Shown here: positions 1-5,856 of the stretch, one piece after another
Layout: the number at the start of each line of letters is the position of its first letter
Position numbering within the stretch: position 1 is the stretch's first letter
NCBI GenBank assembly: GCA_019414515.1
Contig: DXLX01000007.1
Location: forward strand, 1 to 7,326
Source of the DNA: Collinsella sp.
Lineage (GTDB): Bacteria > Actinomycetota > Coriobacteriia > Coriobacteriales > Coriobacteriaceae
Length of the DNA: 7,326 bases
Reading direction: 5' to 3'
Translations under genes and position numbers: made by a program
Notes under the pieces: generated by a model
What the model was told of the DNA's origin: nothing
Databases searched by the model: none
The model's input: only the letters and a program-made list of their open reading frames with translations

Positions 1-25
1 GCTCGGAGATGTGTATAAGAGACAG
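1..25 (+). other. Nextera/Tn5 sequencing adapter remnant (artefact)
   Basis: Bases 7-25 read AGATGTGTATAAGAGACAG, the 19-base Tn5 mosaic end used in Nextera libraries. The preceding GCTCGG matches the next bases of the Read 2 side adapter. This is library sequence left on the contig end, not a natural transposon. It creates a false ATG at 9-11, and translation from there gives MCIRDR, a peptide typical of untrimmed adapter in predicted proteins. No part of it should be counted as gene sequence. Confidence 0.97.
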
Positions 26-26
26 G

Positions 27-332
27 TACGTGGGCGTGAGCAACGCCTTTGCGCTGCATACGGCTACGCAGATCAATGCCGAGCTGCTGGGGCTGGGCGG
101 CGAGACCGGTGCGATCGAGTGCGGCAAGGCTGCCGATATCCTGGTGACGCGCGAGAACCCGCTCGATGACCTGTGTGCTCTGCGCGAGCCGATACACGTG
201 ATGTGTCGTGGCGATTTGGTGCGCAAACTCAAGGTGAAGCGTATTCCCGAGGTGGACGCCGAGCTCGACACGATTATGGCCATGCCAGCCGAGGCGCTTG
301 CCGAGGAGCTTGCCCGCGACGGCGTGGCGTAG
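27..332 (+). CDS. Amidohydrolase-family protein, C-terminal fragment (5' end missing)
   Basis: About 101 C-terminal residues of a metal-dependent amidohydrolase (imidazolonepropionase/dipeptidase-like branch). The visible signature is the usual end of the family: a run resembling ALHTATQINAELLG, then TGAIECGKAADILV, then NPLDDL and a final strand before the stop. In this superfamily the segment is the last barrel helix plus the return of the composite beta-sandwich domain; the metal-binding HxH and catalytic residues lie upstream and are not in the window. The true start is lost. The open frame reaches back to base 9 only because adapter sequence happens to be in frame. Substrate cannot be named: family members hydrolyse cyclic amides, imidazolones or dipeptides. 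A terminator follows 30 bases after the TAG stop. Confidence 0.8.
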   Translation, partial: YVGVSNAFALHTATQINAELLGLGGETGAIECGKAADILVTRENPLDDLCALREPIHVMCRGDLVRKLKVKRIPEVDAELDTIMAMPAEALAEELARDGVA

Positions 333-363
333 GTGTGACGGGGGCGGGCCCTTTGTCGCATTC

Positions 364-400
364 AAAAAAGCCGAGGTCCCAGTGCGAGGCCTCGGCTTTT
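364..400. terminator. Bidirectional intrinsic terminator between convergent genes
   Basis: A perfect 7-bp stem, GCCGAGG (370-376) with CCTCGGC (390-396), has six A on its left (364-369) and four T on its right (397-400), with further T at 402-405. It lies between the stop of the plus-strand amidohydrolase (332) and the stop of the minus-strand zinc-ribbon gene (423), and can end transcription from both sides. Confidence 0.85.
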
Positions 401-422
401 ATTTTGTCCTGCGGTATGGCGG

Positions 423-896
423 CTACGAGCGCGTCTCCATCTTGGCGTGGCACTTGGGGCAGGTGACGCGGATCTTGCCTTTGCCCTTGGGGACGGAGAG
501 CATCTGGCCGCAGTTGGGGCACTTGAGGTATGCCGTGGTCTTGCGACCCTTCCACATCTTCTTGGCCGTGCGCTTGGCACGCTCAAAGTCTTCCTTACTG
601 GTGCCGGCCGCGCGTGAGGTGCTGGCCGCTGCAGCGCTGCCACCCAAGCTGGCGACAAACTTGCCCAAGCCGGGGACCTTAGCCGAGCCGGCGACAAAGG
701 CCTCGTTCTCCTTGCGACGTGCGTCGATGTTTTTGGACAGGCCGCGCAGTACGCCGATCACGATGACGGTGATGGCGATCCAACTGAGCCACTGGACGCG
801 GGCCATCGATCCGATCATCGCGATGACGATGCCCGCAAAACCCATCACGATGGTGAGCTCGTCGGCGCCATTGCGGCCCTTCATAAAGTCATTCAT
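423..896 (-). CDS. Small membrane protein with C-terminal zinc ribbon
   Basis: A protein of 157 residues if translation starts at the ATG at 896. An ATG 30 bases further upstream (926) is in frame, but the 896 start has an AAAGG ribosome-binding site at good spacing, and the extra ten residues MRHIERKAIC look unlike a signal. Two hydrophobic segments (about residues 14-30 and 36-54) suggest a membrane hairpin. A charged linker and an Ala/Ser-rich stretch (about 88-98) follow, then a zinc ribbon: CPNC at 126-129 and CPKC at 146-149, a four-Cys site on two knuckles. No catalytic motif is visible. Zinc ribbons of this type often bind nucleic acid or protein. The cytoplasmic face would carry the ribbon if both ends are inside (inference). 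I do not recognise a named family, and its position beside the copper operon need not mean a shared role. Confidence 0.82.
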   Translation of the reverse strand: MNDFMKGRNGADELTIVMGFAGIVIAMIGSMARVQWLSWIAITVIVIGVLRGLSKNIDARRKENEAFVAGSAKVPGLGKFVASLGGSAAAASTSRAAGTSKEDFERAKRTAKKMWKGRKTTAYLKCPNCGQMLSVPKGKGKIRVTCPKCHAKMETRS

Positions 897-929
897 GCAA
901 ATTGCCTTTCGTTCGATATGCCGCACGCC

Positions 930-935
930 TTTATA
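930..935 (-). promoter_or_regulatory. Candidate -10 box for the zinc-ribbon gene
   Basis: Read on the minus strand this is TATAAA, 34 bases upstream of the chosen ATG at 896, and would give a short leader containing the AAAGG site. No good -35 hexamer is found at normal spacing; that zone runs into the palindromic repeat at 951-1032. This is a weak call based on one hexamer. Confidence 0.3.
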
Positions 936-950
936 CCCGATTTAGAGCAA

Positions 951-1032
951 GGGGGACAGGTTAATCTGCACCAATGTGGTGCAAACATACCCGTCCTCGG
1001 AACATCAAGACGGTGCAAAGTGGTCTGTCCCC
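951..1032. repeat. GGGGACAG/TGCACC palindromic intergenic element, copy A
   Basis: The left arm (952-972) begins GGGGACAG and ends TGCACC. The right arm (1012-1032) is its inverse, GGTGCA...CTGTCCCC, with 16 of 21 positions matching. Inside lies a perfect 7-bp inverted repeat, TGCACCA (967-973) with TGGTGCA (977-983), which starts a second, shorter right-arm-like stretch (978-996, GGTGCAAA...ACCCGTCC). So copy A appears to hold one left arm and two right arms. It fills the space between csoR's stop and the zinc-ribbon gene's promoter region. It lacks a T-run, so it is not a canonical terminator. A related copy lies at 6991-7116. Confidence 0.75.
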
Positions 1033-1042
1033 AATGCGCCGA

Positions 1043-1315
1043 TTACTTAGAGAGCTTGTCGACGACGCGTTCGATCTCGGCGAGCTTCGCGGCTTTGAGG
1101 TCTTCGTCGCCCGATTCGATTGCCGAAGTCACGCAGCCCTCGATATGCGCCTTGAGCACGTCGGCGTTAATGCGCGCGAGGAGTGCCTGTGTGGCCATGA
1201 GCTGCGTGGAAATATCGACGCAGTAGCGGTCCTCCTCGACCATCCGCAGGATGCCGTCGATCTGGCCGCGCGCCGTCTTGAGCATACGGTTCACCGATTT
1301 GTGGTCTGCCATCAT
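1043..1315 (-). CDS. csoR: CsoR-family copper-sensing transcriptional repressor
   Basis: A 90-residue all-helical protein of the CsoR/RcnR (DUF156) family, the usual length. CsoR binds G-tract palindromes as a tetramer and releases DNA when Cu(I) is bound. The Cu(I) ligands of characterised CsoR, Cys-His-Cys with 25 and 4 residue steps, are conserved here as C32, H57 and C61 (contexts RYCVDI and AHIEGC). This favours copper over nickel/cobalt (RcnR) or formaldehyde (FrmR) sensing. Also visible are the N-terminal RMLKTARGQIDGI helix and the DNA-facing basic residues. The protein starts with two Met codons in a row (1315 or 1312); a GAGGA site sits 6 bases before the first. It is the last gene of the copA-copZ-csoR cluster, 48 bases after the chaperone, so it probably controls its own transcription. 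Most csoR genes in such clusters come first rather than last. Confidence 0.93.
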   Translation of the reverse strand: MMADHKSVNRMLKTARGQIDGILRMVEEDRYCVDISTQLMATQALLARINADVLKAHIEGCVTSAIESGDEDLKAAKLAEIERVVDKLSK

Positions 1316-1363
1316 GGCGGGTCCTCGCTTCTGGTCGATGGGGTCGAATGCTTCTGGTAGCTG

Positions 1364-1585
1364 CTAGGCTGCGGTCACGGACAGGGCGTGGAACTTCTCG
1401 CCGGCGCTCTCGACGGCGGCAGCGAGCTGCTCGGCGGCCACGGTGTCGGCGCACTCCACCTGTACCGTCTGAGTCTCGTGATCGGCATCGGCGTCGGTCA
1501 CGCCGGCAACGTTGAGCAGTGCCGTCTCGACAGTAGCGTCGCAGTGGCCACACATAAGGCCGGAAGTCTTAATTGTGTAACGCAT
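1364..1585 (-). CDS. copZ: CopZ-like heavy-metal-associated (HMA) copper chaperone
   Basis: A 73-residue single HMA domain, the typical size of CopZ/Atx1 chaperones, which carry Cu(I) through the cytoplasm to the exporter. The metal-binding loop is GLMCGHC (residues 9-15), with C12 and C15 as the CxxC pair; the Met stands directly before the first Cys, as often in GMMCxHC variants, instead of the common GMTCxxC. The beta-alpha-beta-beta-alpha-beta pattern is plausible (YTIKTSG strand, VETALLNVAGV helix and turn, TVQVEC strand). An AGAGAGGA ribosome-binding site precedes the ATG. It lies between copA and csoR on the same strand, separated from copA by 147 bases that contain a long hairpin. The symbol is assigned from domain, size and context; a free-standing HMA protein for another soft metal is possible but unlikely next to CsoR. 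Confidence 0.88.
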   Translation of the reverse strand: MRYTIKTSGLMCGHCDATVETALLNVAGVTDADADHETQTVQVECADTVAAEQLAAAVESAGEKFHALSVTAA

Positions 1586-1610
1586 GGGTATTCCTCTCTG
1601 TTATGTCGGC

Positions 1611-1704
1611 TTTCCCAGGCACCCGACCTTGACCTTCAAGCCGTCGCTCGCGTACCAAAGTACGCGTCGCTCCTCTTTCAGGTCAATCTCGGGCACCTGG
1701 AAAA
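1611..1704. repeat. Long imperfect palindrome in the copA-copZ gap
   Basis: The arms at 1615-1635 and 1680-1700 are inverted copies with 17 of 21 positions matching. As minus-strand RNA two of the four mismatches become G-U pairs, leaving one 2-base internal loop. Flanking T and A runs (1611-1613, 1701-1704) extend the stem. At the tip is a second perfect stem, CGCGTAC (1649-1655) with GTACGCG (1660-1666), around a 4-base loop. The structure falls entirely between the copA stop (1733) and the chaperone's ribosome-binding site, so it would form in the operon mRNA. It may be a dispersed intergenic repeat, an RNA-stability or processing element, or a partial terminator; the minus-strand copy lacks a good T-run after the stem. 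Confidence 0.7.
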
Positions 1705-1732
1705 CCCGTTCAAAATGGACGTAATGGTGAGC

Positions 1733-4075
1733 CTATTTTGCCACTTTAGGCTTAAATGATTTCAGGAGCAGAGCATTGGACACGACGCACACGCTCGACA
1801 GGCTCATGGCTGCGGCGCCAAACATCGGCGAGAGCTGCCAGCCGGTGAGGGGGAAGAACACGCCCGCAGCGAGCGGAATGCCGATGCCGTTGTAGAACAG
1901 CGCCCAGAACAGGTCCTGCTTGATGTTGCGGATCGTGGCGCGCGAAAGCTCGATGGCGCGGGCGACGTCCATGAGGTCGCTGCGCATGAGTACCACATCT
2001 GCCCCTTCCTTGGCGATGTCGGCGCCGGTGCCGATAGCAAGGCCCACGTCGGCGCGCGCCAGGGCAGGGGAGTCGTTGATGCCGTCGCCCACCATGGCGA
2101 CCTTGCCGCCCGCATCCTGCAGTTCGCGCACGTGGCGTTCCTTGTCGGCGGGAAGCACGTCGGCAATGACCTGCTTGCTGCTCAGTCCTACGCGGCGGGC
2201 GATTGCTTCGGCAGTGACGCGGTTGTCGCCGGTGAGCATGTGCACGTCGACGCCGAGCGAACGCAGCGCAGCGATGGCCTCAGCGCTCGTCTCCTTGACC
2301 TCGTCAGCCACGGCAATGGTGCCGACAAGCTCGCCGTTCTTGGCAAAGAACAACGGTGTCTTGCCCTCGGCGGCGAATCGCTCGACAAGTCCTGAGGGCA
2401 CGGTGATACCCAGCTCGCTCATCAGGCGAACGTTACCGGCAGCGATGGCGTTTTGTCCCTCGCGCGCCGTAACGCCTCGTCCAGGCACGGCGGCAAAGTC
2501 CTCGACCATGCGCGCCACGATTCCGCGCGCCTCGCACTCGGTCATAATCGCCTCGGCCAGCGGATGCTCGCTCGAGCGCTCCAGCGCGGCAGCGAGCTTC
2601 AGTAACGCCTTTTCACTCATGGCGGGCGAGCCATCGGCGCGCGTGGCTACCACGATATCGGTCACGGCAGGTTTGCCGCGGGTGACCGTACCCGTCTTAT
2701 CGAGCACCACGGTACCCACGCCGCGCAGGTTCTCCAGCGCCTCGGCGCTCTTAAACAGAATGCCCATCTCGGCGCCCTTGCCGGTGCCTACCATAATGGC
2801 GACGGGCGTGGCTAGGCCGAGCGCGCAGGGACAACTGATCACGAGCACGGCCACGGCGGAGGTGAGTGCCTCGTTTATGCTGCCGGTCAGTGCCATCCAC
2901 ACCGCAAAGGTCACGGCCGAGATCACGAACACCACGGGCACGAACACGCCGGCGACCTTGTCGGCCATGCGGGCGATGGGCGCCTTGGTGGCGTTGGCGT
3001 CCTCGACGAGCTGGATGATCTTGGCGAGTGATGTCTCGGCACCAACCCGCGTGGCGCGGAAGGTAAACGAGCCGGTGCGGTTGACGGTGGCGGCGTTGAC
3101 GGTGTCGCCGGCGGTCTTTTCCACGGGGATTGACTCGCCGGTGAGCGCACTCTCGTCCACGGCCGAGCTACCCTCGAGCACCACGCCGTCGACGGGGATT
3201 GACTCGCCGGGGTGCACGCGCAGGACCTGGCCGGGAAGGATGCTATCGACGTCGACGGTGGTTTCGCTGCCGTCGTCGGCAACGACGGTCGCGGTTTTAG
3301 GCGCCAGATCGATGAGCGCCTCGATGGCGCCGCCGGTTTTGGACTTACTGCGCGTCTCGAGGTATTTGCCCACGGTGACGAGCGACAGGATCGTGCCCGC
3401 GCTCTCAAAATACAGATTGTCCATGCCTGTCATCATGGCCTCGTGCACCTGCCCCGTGGCCAGCTGGTCGGCCATGATGAACATGGCATAGAGCGACCAG
3501 GCGATGGAGGCGGTGGCGCCCACGGCAATAAGGGCATCCATGGTGGGCGCGCCGTGCGCGAGCGATTTAAACCCGTTGATAAAGTACGCGTCGTTGACGT
3601 AGACGATGGGGATGAGCAGGACAAGCTCGGTGAGGGCGAGCGTCATGCTGTGGATATGGTCGGTGAAAATGCCGGGCAGCGGCCAGCCGAGCATGTGTCC
3701 CATGCCTATGTAGAACAGTGGGATGAGGAAGACGATCGAGACGATGAGGCGGGTGTGCATGGCAGAGGCGGCGGCCTCCAACTTTTTGGTGGGCGACTCC
3801 ATATGGGCGGCGCCAGACCTGGCTTGCGCGCTGCCGTTTGAGCCGGCGGCACCGGTGCCCGTGCTGACGGGTGAGGCCGAGTAGCCCGCGCGGTCGACGG
3901 CGGTGCAGATATCGTTGGGGGAGACCTGCGCGGGGTCGTAGTCGACCATCATGGAACCGGCGAGTAGGTTGACCGCGACGCTTTGGACGCCGTCGAGCTT
4001 GCTCACGGCACGGTCCACGTGCGCCTGGCAGGCGGCGCATGTCATGCCGCCTACGTCGAACTTATCTTGAGCCAT
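1733..4075 (-). CDS. copA: Cu(I)-exporting P-type ATPase (CopA, P1B-1 type)
   Basis: A complete 780-residue copper ATPase of the inner membrane, which exports Cu(I) with ATP hydrolysis. Domains in order: one N-terminal HMA domain with GMTCAAC (C13, C16); a Ser/Gly/Ala linker (about 70-98); membrane helices from about 108; the actuator domain with TGES (312-315); the CPC metal site in the membrane (C415, P416, C417); the phosphorylation motif DKTGT (D459); the P1B-specific SSEHP motif (H504, P505); MLTGDN (613-618); GDGIND (663-668); and late-helix ligands YN (728-729) and MSLSS (757-761). CPC with YN and MxxSS is the P1B-1 signature, giving Cu(I) specificity over Zn or Co. The start at 4075 has a strong AAAGGAG site just upstream. 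No essential residue is missing. It is the first gene of the copper cluster, directly downstream of the putative CsoR operator, which places it under copper induction. Confidence 0.97.
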   Translation of the reverse strand: MAQDKFDVGGMTCAACQAHVDRAVSKLDGVQSVAVNLLAGSMMVDYDPAQVSPNDICTAVDRAGYSASPVSTGTGAAGSNGSAQARSGAAHMESPTKKLEAAASAMHTRLIVSIVFLIPLFYIGMGHMLGWPLPGIFTDHIHSMTLALTELVLLIPIVYVNDAYFINGFKSLAHGAPTMDALIAVGATASIAWSLYAMFIMADQLATGQVHEAMMTGMDNLYFESAGTILSLVTVGKYLETRSKSKTGGAIEALIDLAPKTATVVADDGSETTVDVDSILPGQVLRVHPGESIPVDGVVLEGSSAVDESALTGESIPVEKTAGDTVNAATVNRTGSFTFRATRVGAETSLAKIIQLVEDANATKAPIARMADKVAGVFVPVVFVISAVTFAVWMALTGSINEALTSAVAVLVISCPCALGLATPVAIMVGTGKGAEMGILFKSAEALENLRGVGTVVLDKTGTVTRGKPAVTDIVVATRADGSPAMSEKALLKLAAALERSSEHPLAEAIMTECEARGIVARMVEDFAAVPGRGVTAREGQNAIAAGNVRLMSELGITVPSGLVERFAAEGKTPLFFAKNGELVGTIAVADEVKETSAEAIAALRSLGVDVHMLTGDNRVTAEAIARRVGLSSKQVIADVLPADKERHVRELQDAGGKVAMVGDGINDSPALARADVGLAIGTGADIAKEGADVVLMRSDLMDVARAIELSRATIRNIKQDLFWALFYNGIGIPLAAGVFFPLTGWQLSPMFGAAAMSLSSVCVVSNALLLKSFKPKVAK

Positions 4076-4122
4076 GGCCTCTCCTTTCTGTGGTTCGGTG
4101 TTGGAATTGTTAACCTCTCGAT

Positions 4123-4153
4123 ACTATACACCCATACCCCCTGGGGGTGTATG
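4123..4153 (-). promoter_or_regulatory. Putative CsoR operator and -10 box of the copA operon
   Basis: A perfect 8-bp inverted repeat, ATACACCC (4126-4133) and GGGTGTAT (4145-4152), surrounds a G/C-tract core, ATACCCCC then TGG. Characterised CsoR operators are palindromes of this kind, with ATACCC and GGGTAT halves around C/G tracts. On the minus strand a TATAGT -10-like box occupies 4128-4123 and overlaps the operator edge, about 50 bases before the copA ATG. No clear -35 is found at 17 bases; that zone is the G tract itself. Bound CsoR would block RNA polymerase. The assignment rests on the palindrome, its position and the csoR gene in the same cluster. Confidence 0.75.
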
Positions 4154-4224
4154 GCAAAAGTTGAAATGTATGACATTCCGATACGGGGGTCGACTGCCAA
4201 GTTAGCGCACCATCCTCGCCCTTC

Positions 4225-4441
4225 GTCTCAATCTGTAACATCTAGTTCCGTTTTTGCCGAGTTACTGTTACAGATTGAGACAAACAATTCGGCGGTTGCT
4301 TAACATCTCGATCTGTAACATCTGGCAGGGAAAATGACCTCTATCTGTTACAGATCGAGATGTTGTTTTGCGAGGTTTTGGTTTGTCTCGATTCGTAACG
4401 TGTAGACCTGGTTTTGCCTCGTAACTGTTACAGATTGAGAC
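4225..4441. repeat. Array of three regularly spaced palindromes (80-base period)
   Basis: Six 16-base arms with consensus RTCTCRATCTGTAACA alternate in orientation. Unit 1 has arms 4225-4240 and 4266-4281, a perfect match. Unit 2 has 4305-4320 and 4346-4361, perfect and extended to 19 bp (4302-4364). Unit 3 has 4385-4400 and 4426-4441, with 12 of 16 matching and three of the four mismatches able to form G-U pairs. Each loop is 25 bases and each linker between units is 23 bases, so core units start at 4225, 4305 and 4385. Units 1 and 2 differ at arm positions 1 and 6 by paired changes that keep the stem. The loops of units 1 and 3 resemble each other (17 of 25), while the middle loop fits better inverted. 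There is no coding potential across it. The architecture resembles BIME-type clusters of inverted repeats. Confidence 0.9.
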
Positions 4442-4713
4442 AATTGGCCCAGACCCGCCCCGTCCGCCCCGTCATCTGTGGTTTACGTGGGGGCATACGG
4501 AGTGCAGGTATACTAACCCGCGGCGAATCTGCTCCATCGCTTAGAGCTGCTGCGTCTGGACGGCGCGTGATATGGCTGCCAAAGCGATCGCCAGCGTGCT
4601 GAGCAACGTCCTCTCTGTGCGCACCCGTTTTTGTATGTACTAGCGCACTACCAAGCACGCCCGCGCGGCCGCATGCCGTGCCCCTTGCGCGTGCAGATAA
4701 GGAACAACAACAT
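4442..4713 (+). promoter_or_regulatory. Upstream region and long leader of the helicase gene
   Basis: This stretch holds no gene. A TATACT box at 4509-4514 is a reasonable -10 (five of six consensus bases), but no convincing -35 lies 16-18 bases before it. Transcription from there would give a leader of about 190 bases before the ATG at 4714. The leader has short self-complementary pieces (GCGATCGC at 4584-4591, GTGCGCAC at 4617-4624 followed by CCGTTTTT) but no fold I can name. An AAGGA site at 4699-4703 lies 10 bases before the start. Long leaders are common for cold-shock RNA helicases such as E. coli deaD/csdA, so post-transcriptional control is possible. Confidence 0.35.
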
Positions 4714-5856
4714 ATGCGTAATTCTGTATCCGACGTCACCGACGCCGAGATCCTGGACGAGACCCGCGAGGCCATGGCCCAGGCTGCCTTCGATGCGGCC
4801 GACGAGGCCAGCGCCGCCGAGACCGTCGAGTTCGCTACCGAGAACCTGCCCGCCTTTGATGAGCTGGGTCTTTCGGACGAGATACTTCGTGCCATCGAGA
4901 ACCTGGGTTACACGGCGCCGACGCCCGTGCAGGCCGGCTCGATCCCCGTGGTGCTCGAGGGCCGCGACCTGCTTGCCGCCGCTCAGACCGGCACCGGCAA
5001 GACGGCCGCCTTTTTGCTGCCGACCATGAACAATCTGGAGCACATCGCTCCTCCCAAACCTGTGCGCGAGCGCGGCGGCCGTAACCGTCGTCGCGGTGCT
5101 AAAAAGCCCGAGGGCAACGGCCGCGGCCCCGTGATGCTCGTCATCACCCCTACGCGCGAGCTCGCCCAGCAAATCGACGAGGTCGCGAGCAAGATCGCCG
5201 ACGTCACCGGCCATGTTGCCGTGACCGTTGTGGGCGGCGTGAGCTACAAGCCGCAGACCGCTGCCCTCAAGTACGGCTGCGACATCCTGGTCGCAACGCC
5301 GGGCCGTCTGGTCGATCTGATCGAGCAGGGTGCCTGCCACCTGGACGAGGTCAAGGTGCTGGTGCTCGACGAAGCCGACCGCATGCTCGACATGGGCTTT
5401 TTGCCCGCCGTTCGCCGTATTGTGCGCGAGACGCCGGCCGAGCGCCAGACGCTGCTGTTCTCGGCGACCCTCGACGAGGAGGCCGTGGGCGAGATCACCG
5501 ACCTAGTGAGCGACCCGGCCCGCGTGGAGATCGCGCCCGCCACGTCGACCGCCGACACCGTCGACCAGTTTGTGTTCCCGGTGTCCATCGAGGCCAAGAA
5601 CAACCTGCTGCCCGAGTTCCTAAGAAGGAAGGCCCGGAGCGCACCATCGTCTTTATGCGCACCAAGCACCGTGCCGACAGCTGCTGCCGTCGTCTGGAGC
5701 GCAAGGGCATCAAGGCTGCCGCGATTCATGGCAACCGCAGCCAGGCCCAGCGCGAGCGCGCGCTTTCGGCCTTCCGTGACGGTACCGTCGACGTGCTGGT
5801 GGCAACCGACGTGCTCGCCCGCGGCATCGACATCAGCGACGTGCGCTACGTCGTGA
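4714..5856 (+). CDS. DEAD-box helicase, N-terminal part as read (RecA-like domain 1)
   Basis: This is the open frame actually present at the 5' end of the broken helicase. Codons 1-302 encode a proper ATP-binding RecA-like domain with Q, I, Ia, Ib, II and III motifs. After base 5620 the frame reads 79 residues of unrelated Ser/Ala/Arg-rich sequence to the stop at 5856. If the base loss is real, the product would keep ATP-binding motifs but lack domain 2 (motifs IV-VI) and should not work as a helicase. The ATG at 4714 is preferred over the in-frame ATG at 4678 because an AAGGA site lies before 4714 and conserved sequence begins later still. Confidence 0.7.
   Translation: MRNSVSDVTDAEILDETREAMAQAAFDAADEASAAETVEFATENLPAFDELGLSDEILRAIENLGYTAPTPVQAGSIPVVLEGRDLLAAAQTGTGKTAAFLLPTMNNLEHIAPPKPVRERGGRNRRRGAKKPEGNGRGPVMLVITPTRELAQQIDEVASKIADVTGHVAVTVVGGVSYKPQTAALKYGCDILVATPGRLVDLIEQGACHLDEVKVLVLDEADRMLDMGFLPAVRRIVRETPAERQTLLFSATLDEEAVGEITDLVSDPARVEIAPATSTADTVDQFVFPVSIEAKNNLLPEFLRRKARSAPSSLCAPSTVPTAAAVVWSARASRLPRFMATAARPSASARFRPSVTVPSTCWWQPTCSPAASTSATCATS

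Noticed and set aside
1..25. Natural transposon end
   Set aside because: The sequence is the engineered Tn5 mosaic end with adjoining adapter bases at the extreme contig edge, so it is library derived.
951..1032. Intrinsic terminator of the copper operon
   Set aside because: The inverted repeat is imperfect with a long loop and no T-run on the minus strand, so I list it as a repeat only.
1920..3491. Plus-strand open frame of 523 codons opposite copA
   Set aside because: Ser/Ala/Thr-rich composition without domains; the minus strand encodes complete CopA with all catalytic motifs.
4225..4441. CRISPR array
   Set aside because: Repeats of 16 bases alternate in orientation and the loops resemble one another. 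A CRISPR has direct repeats and unrelated spacers, and no cas gene is present.
5611..5640. Programmed -1 ribosomal frameshift in the helicase gene
   Set aside because: No slippery heptamer or stimulatory Shine-Dalgarno/hairpin pair is evident at the junction, and the helicase family is not known to use one. A missing base is simpler.
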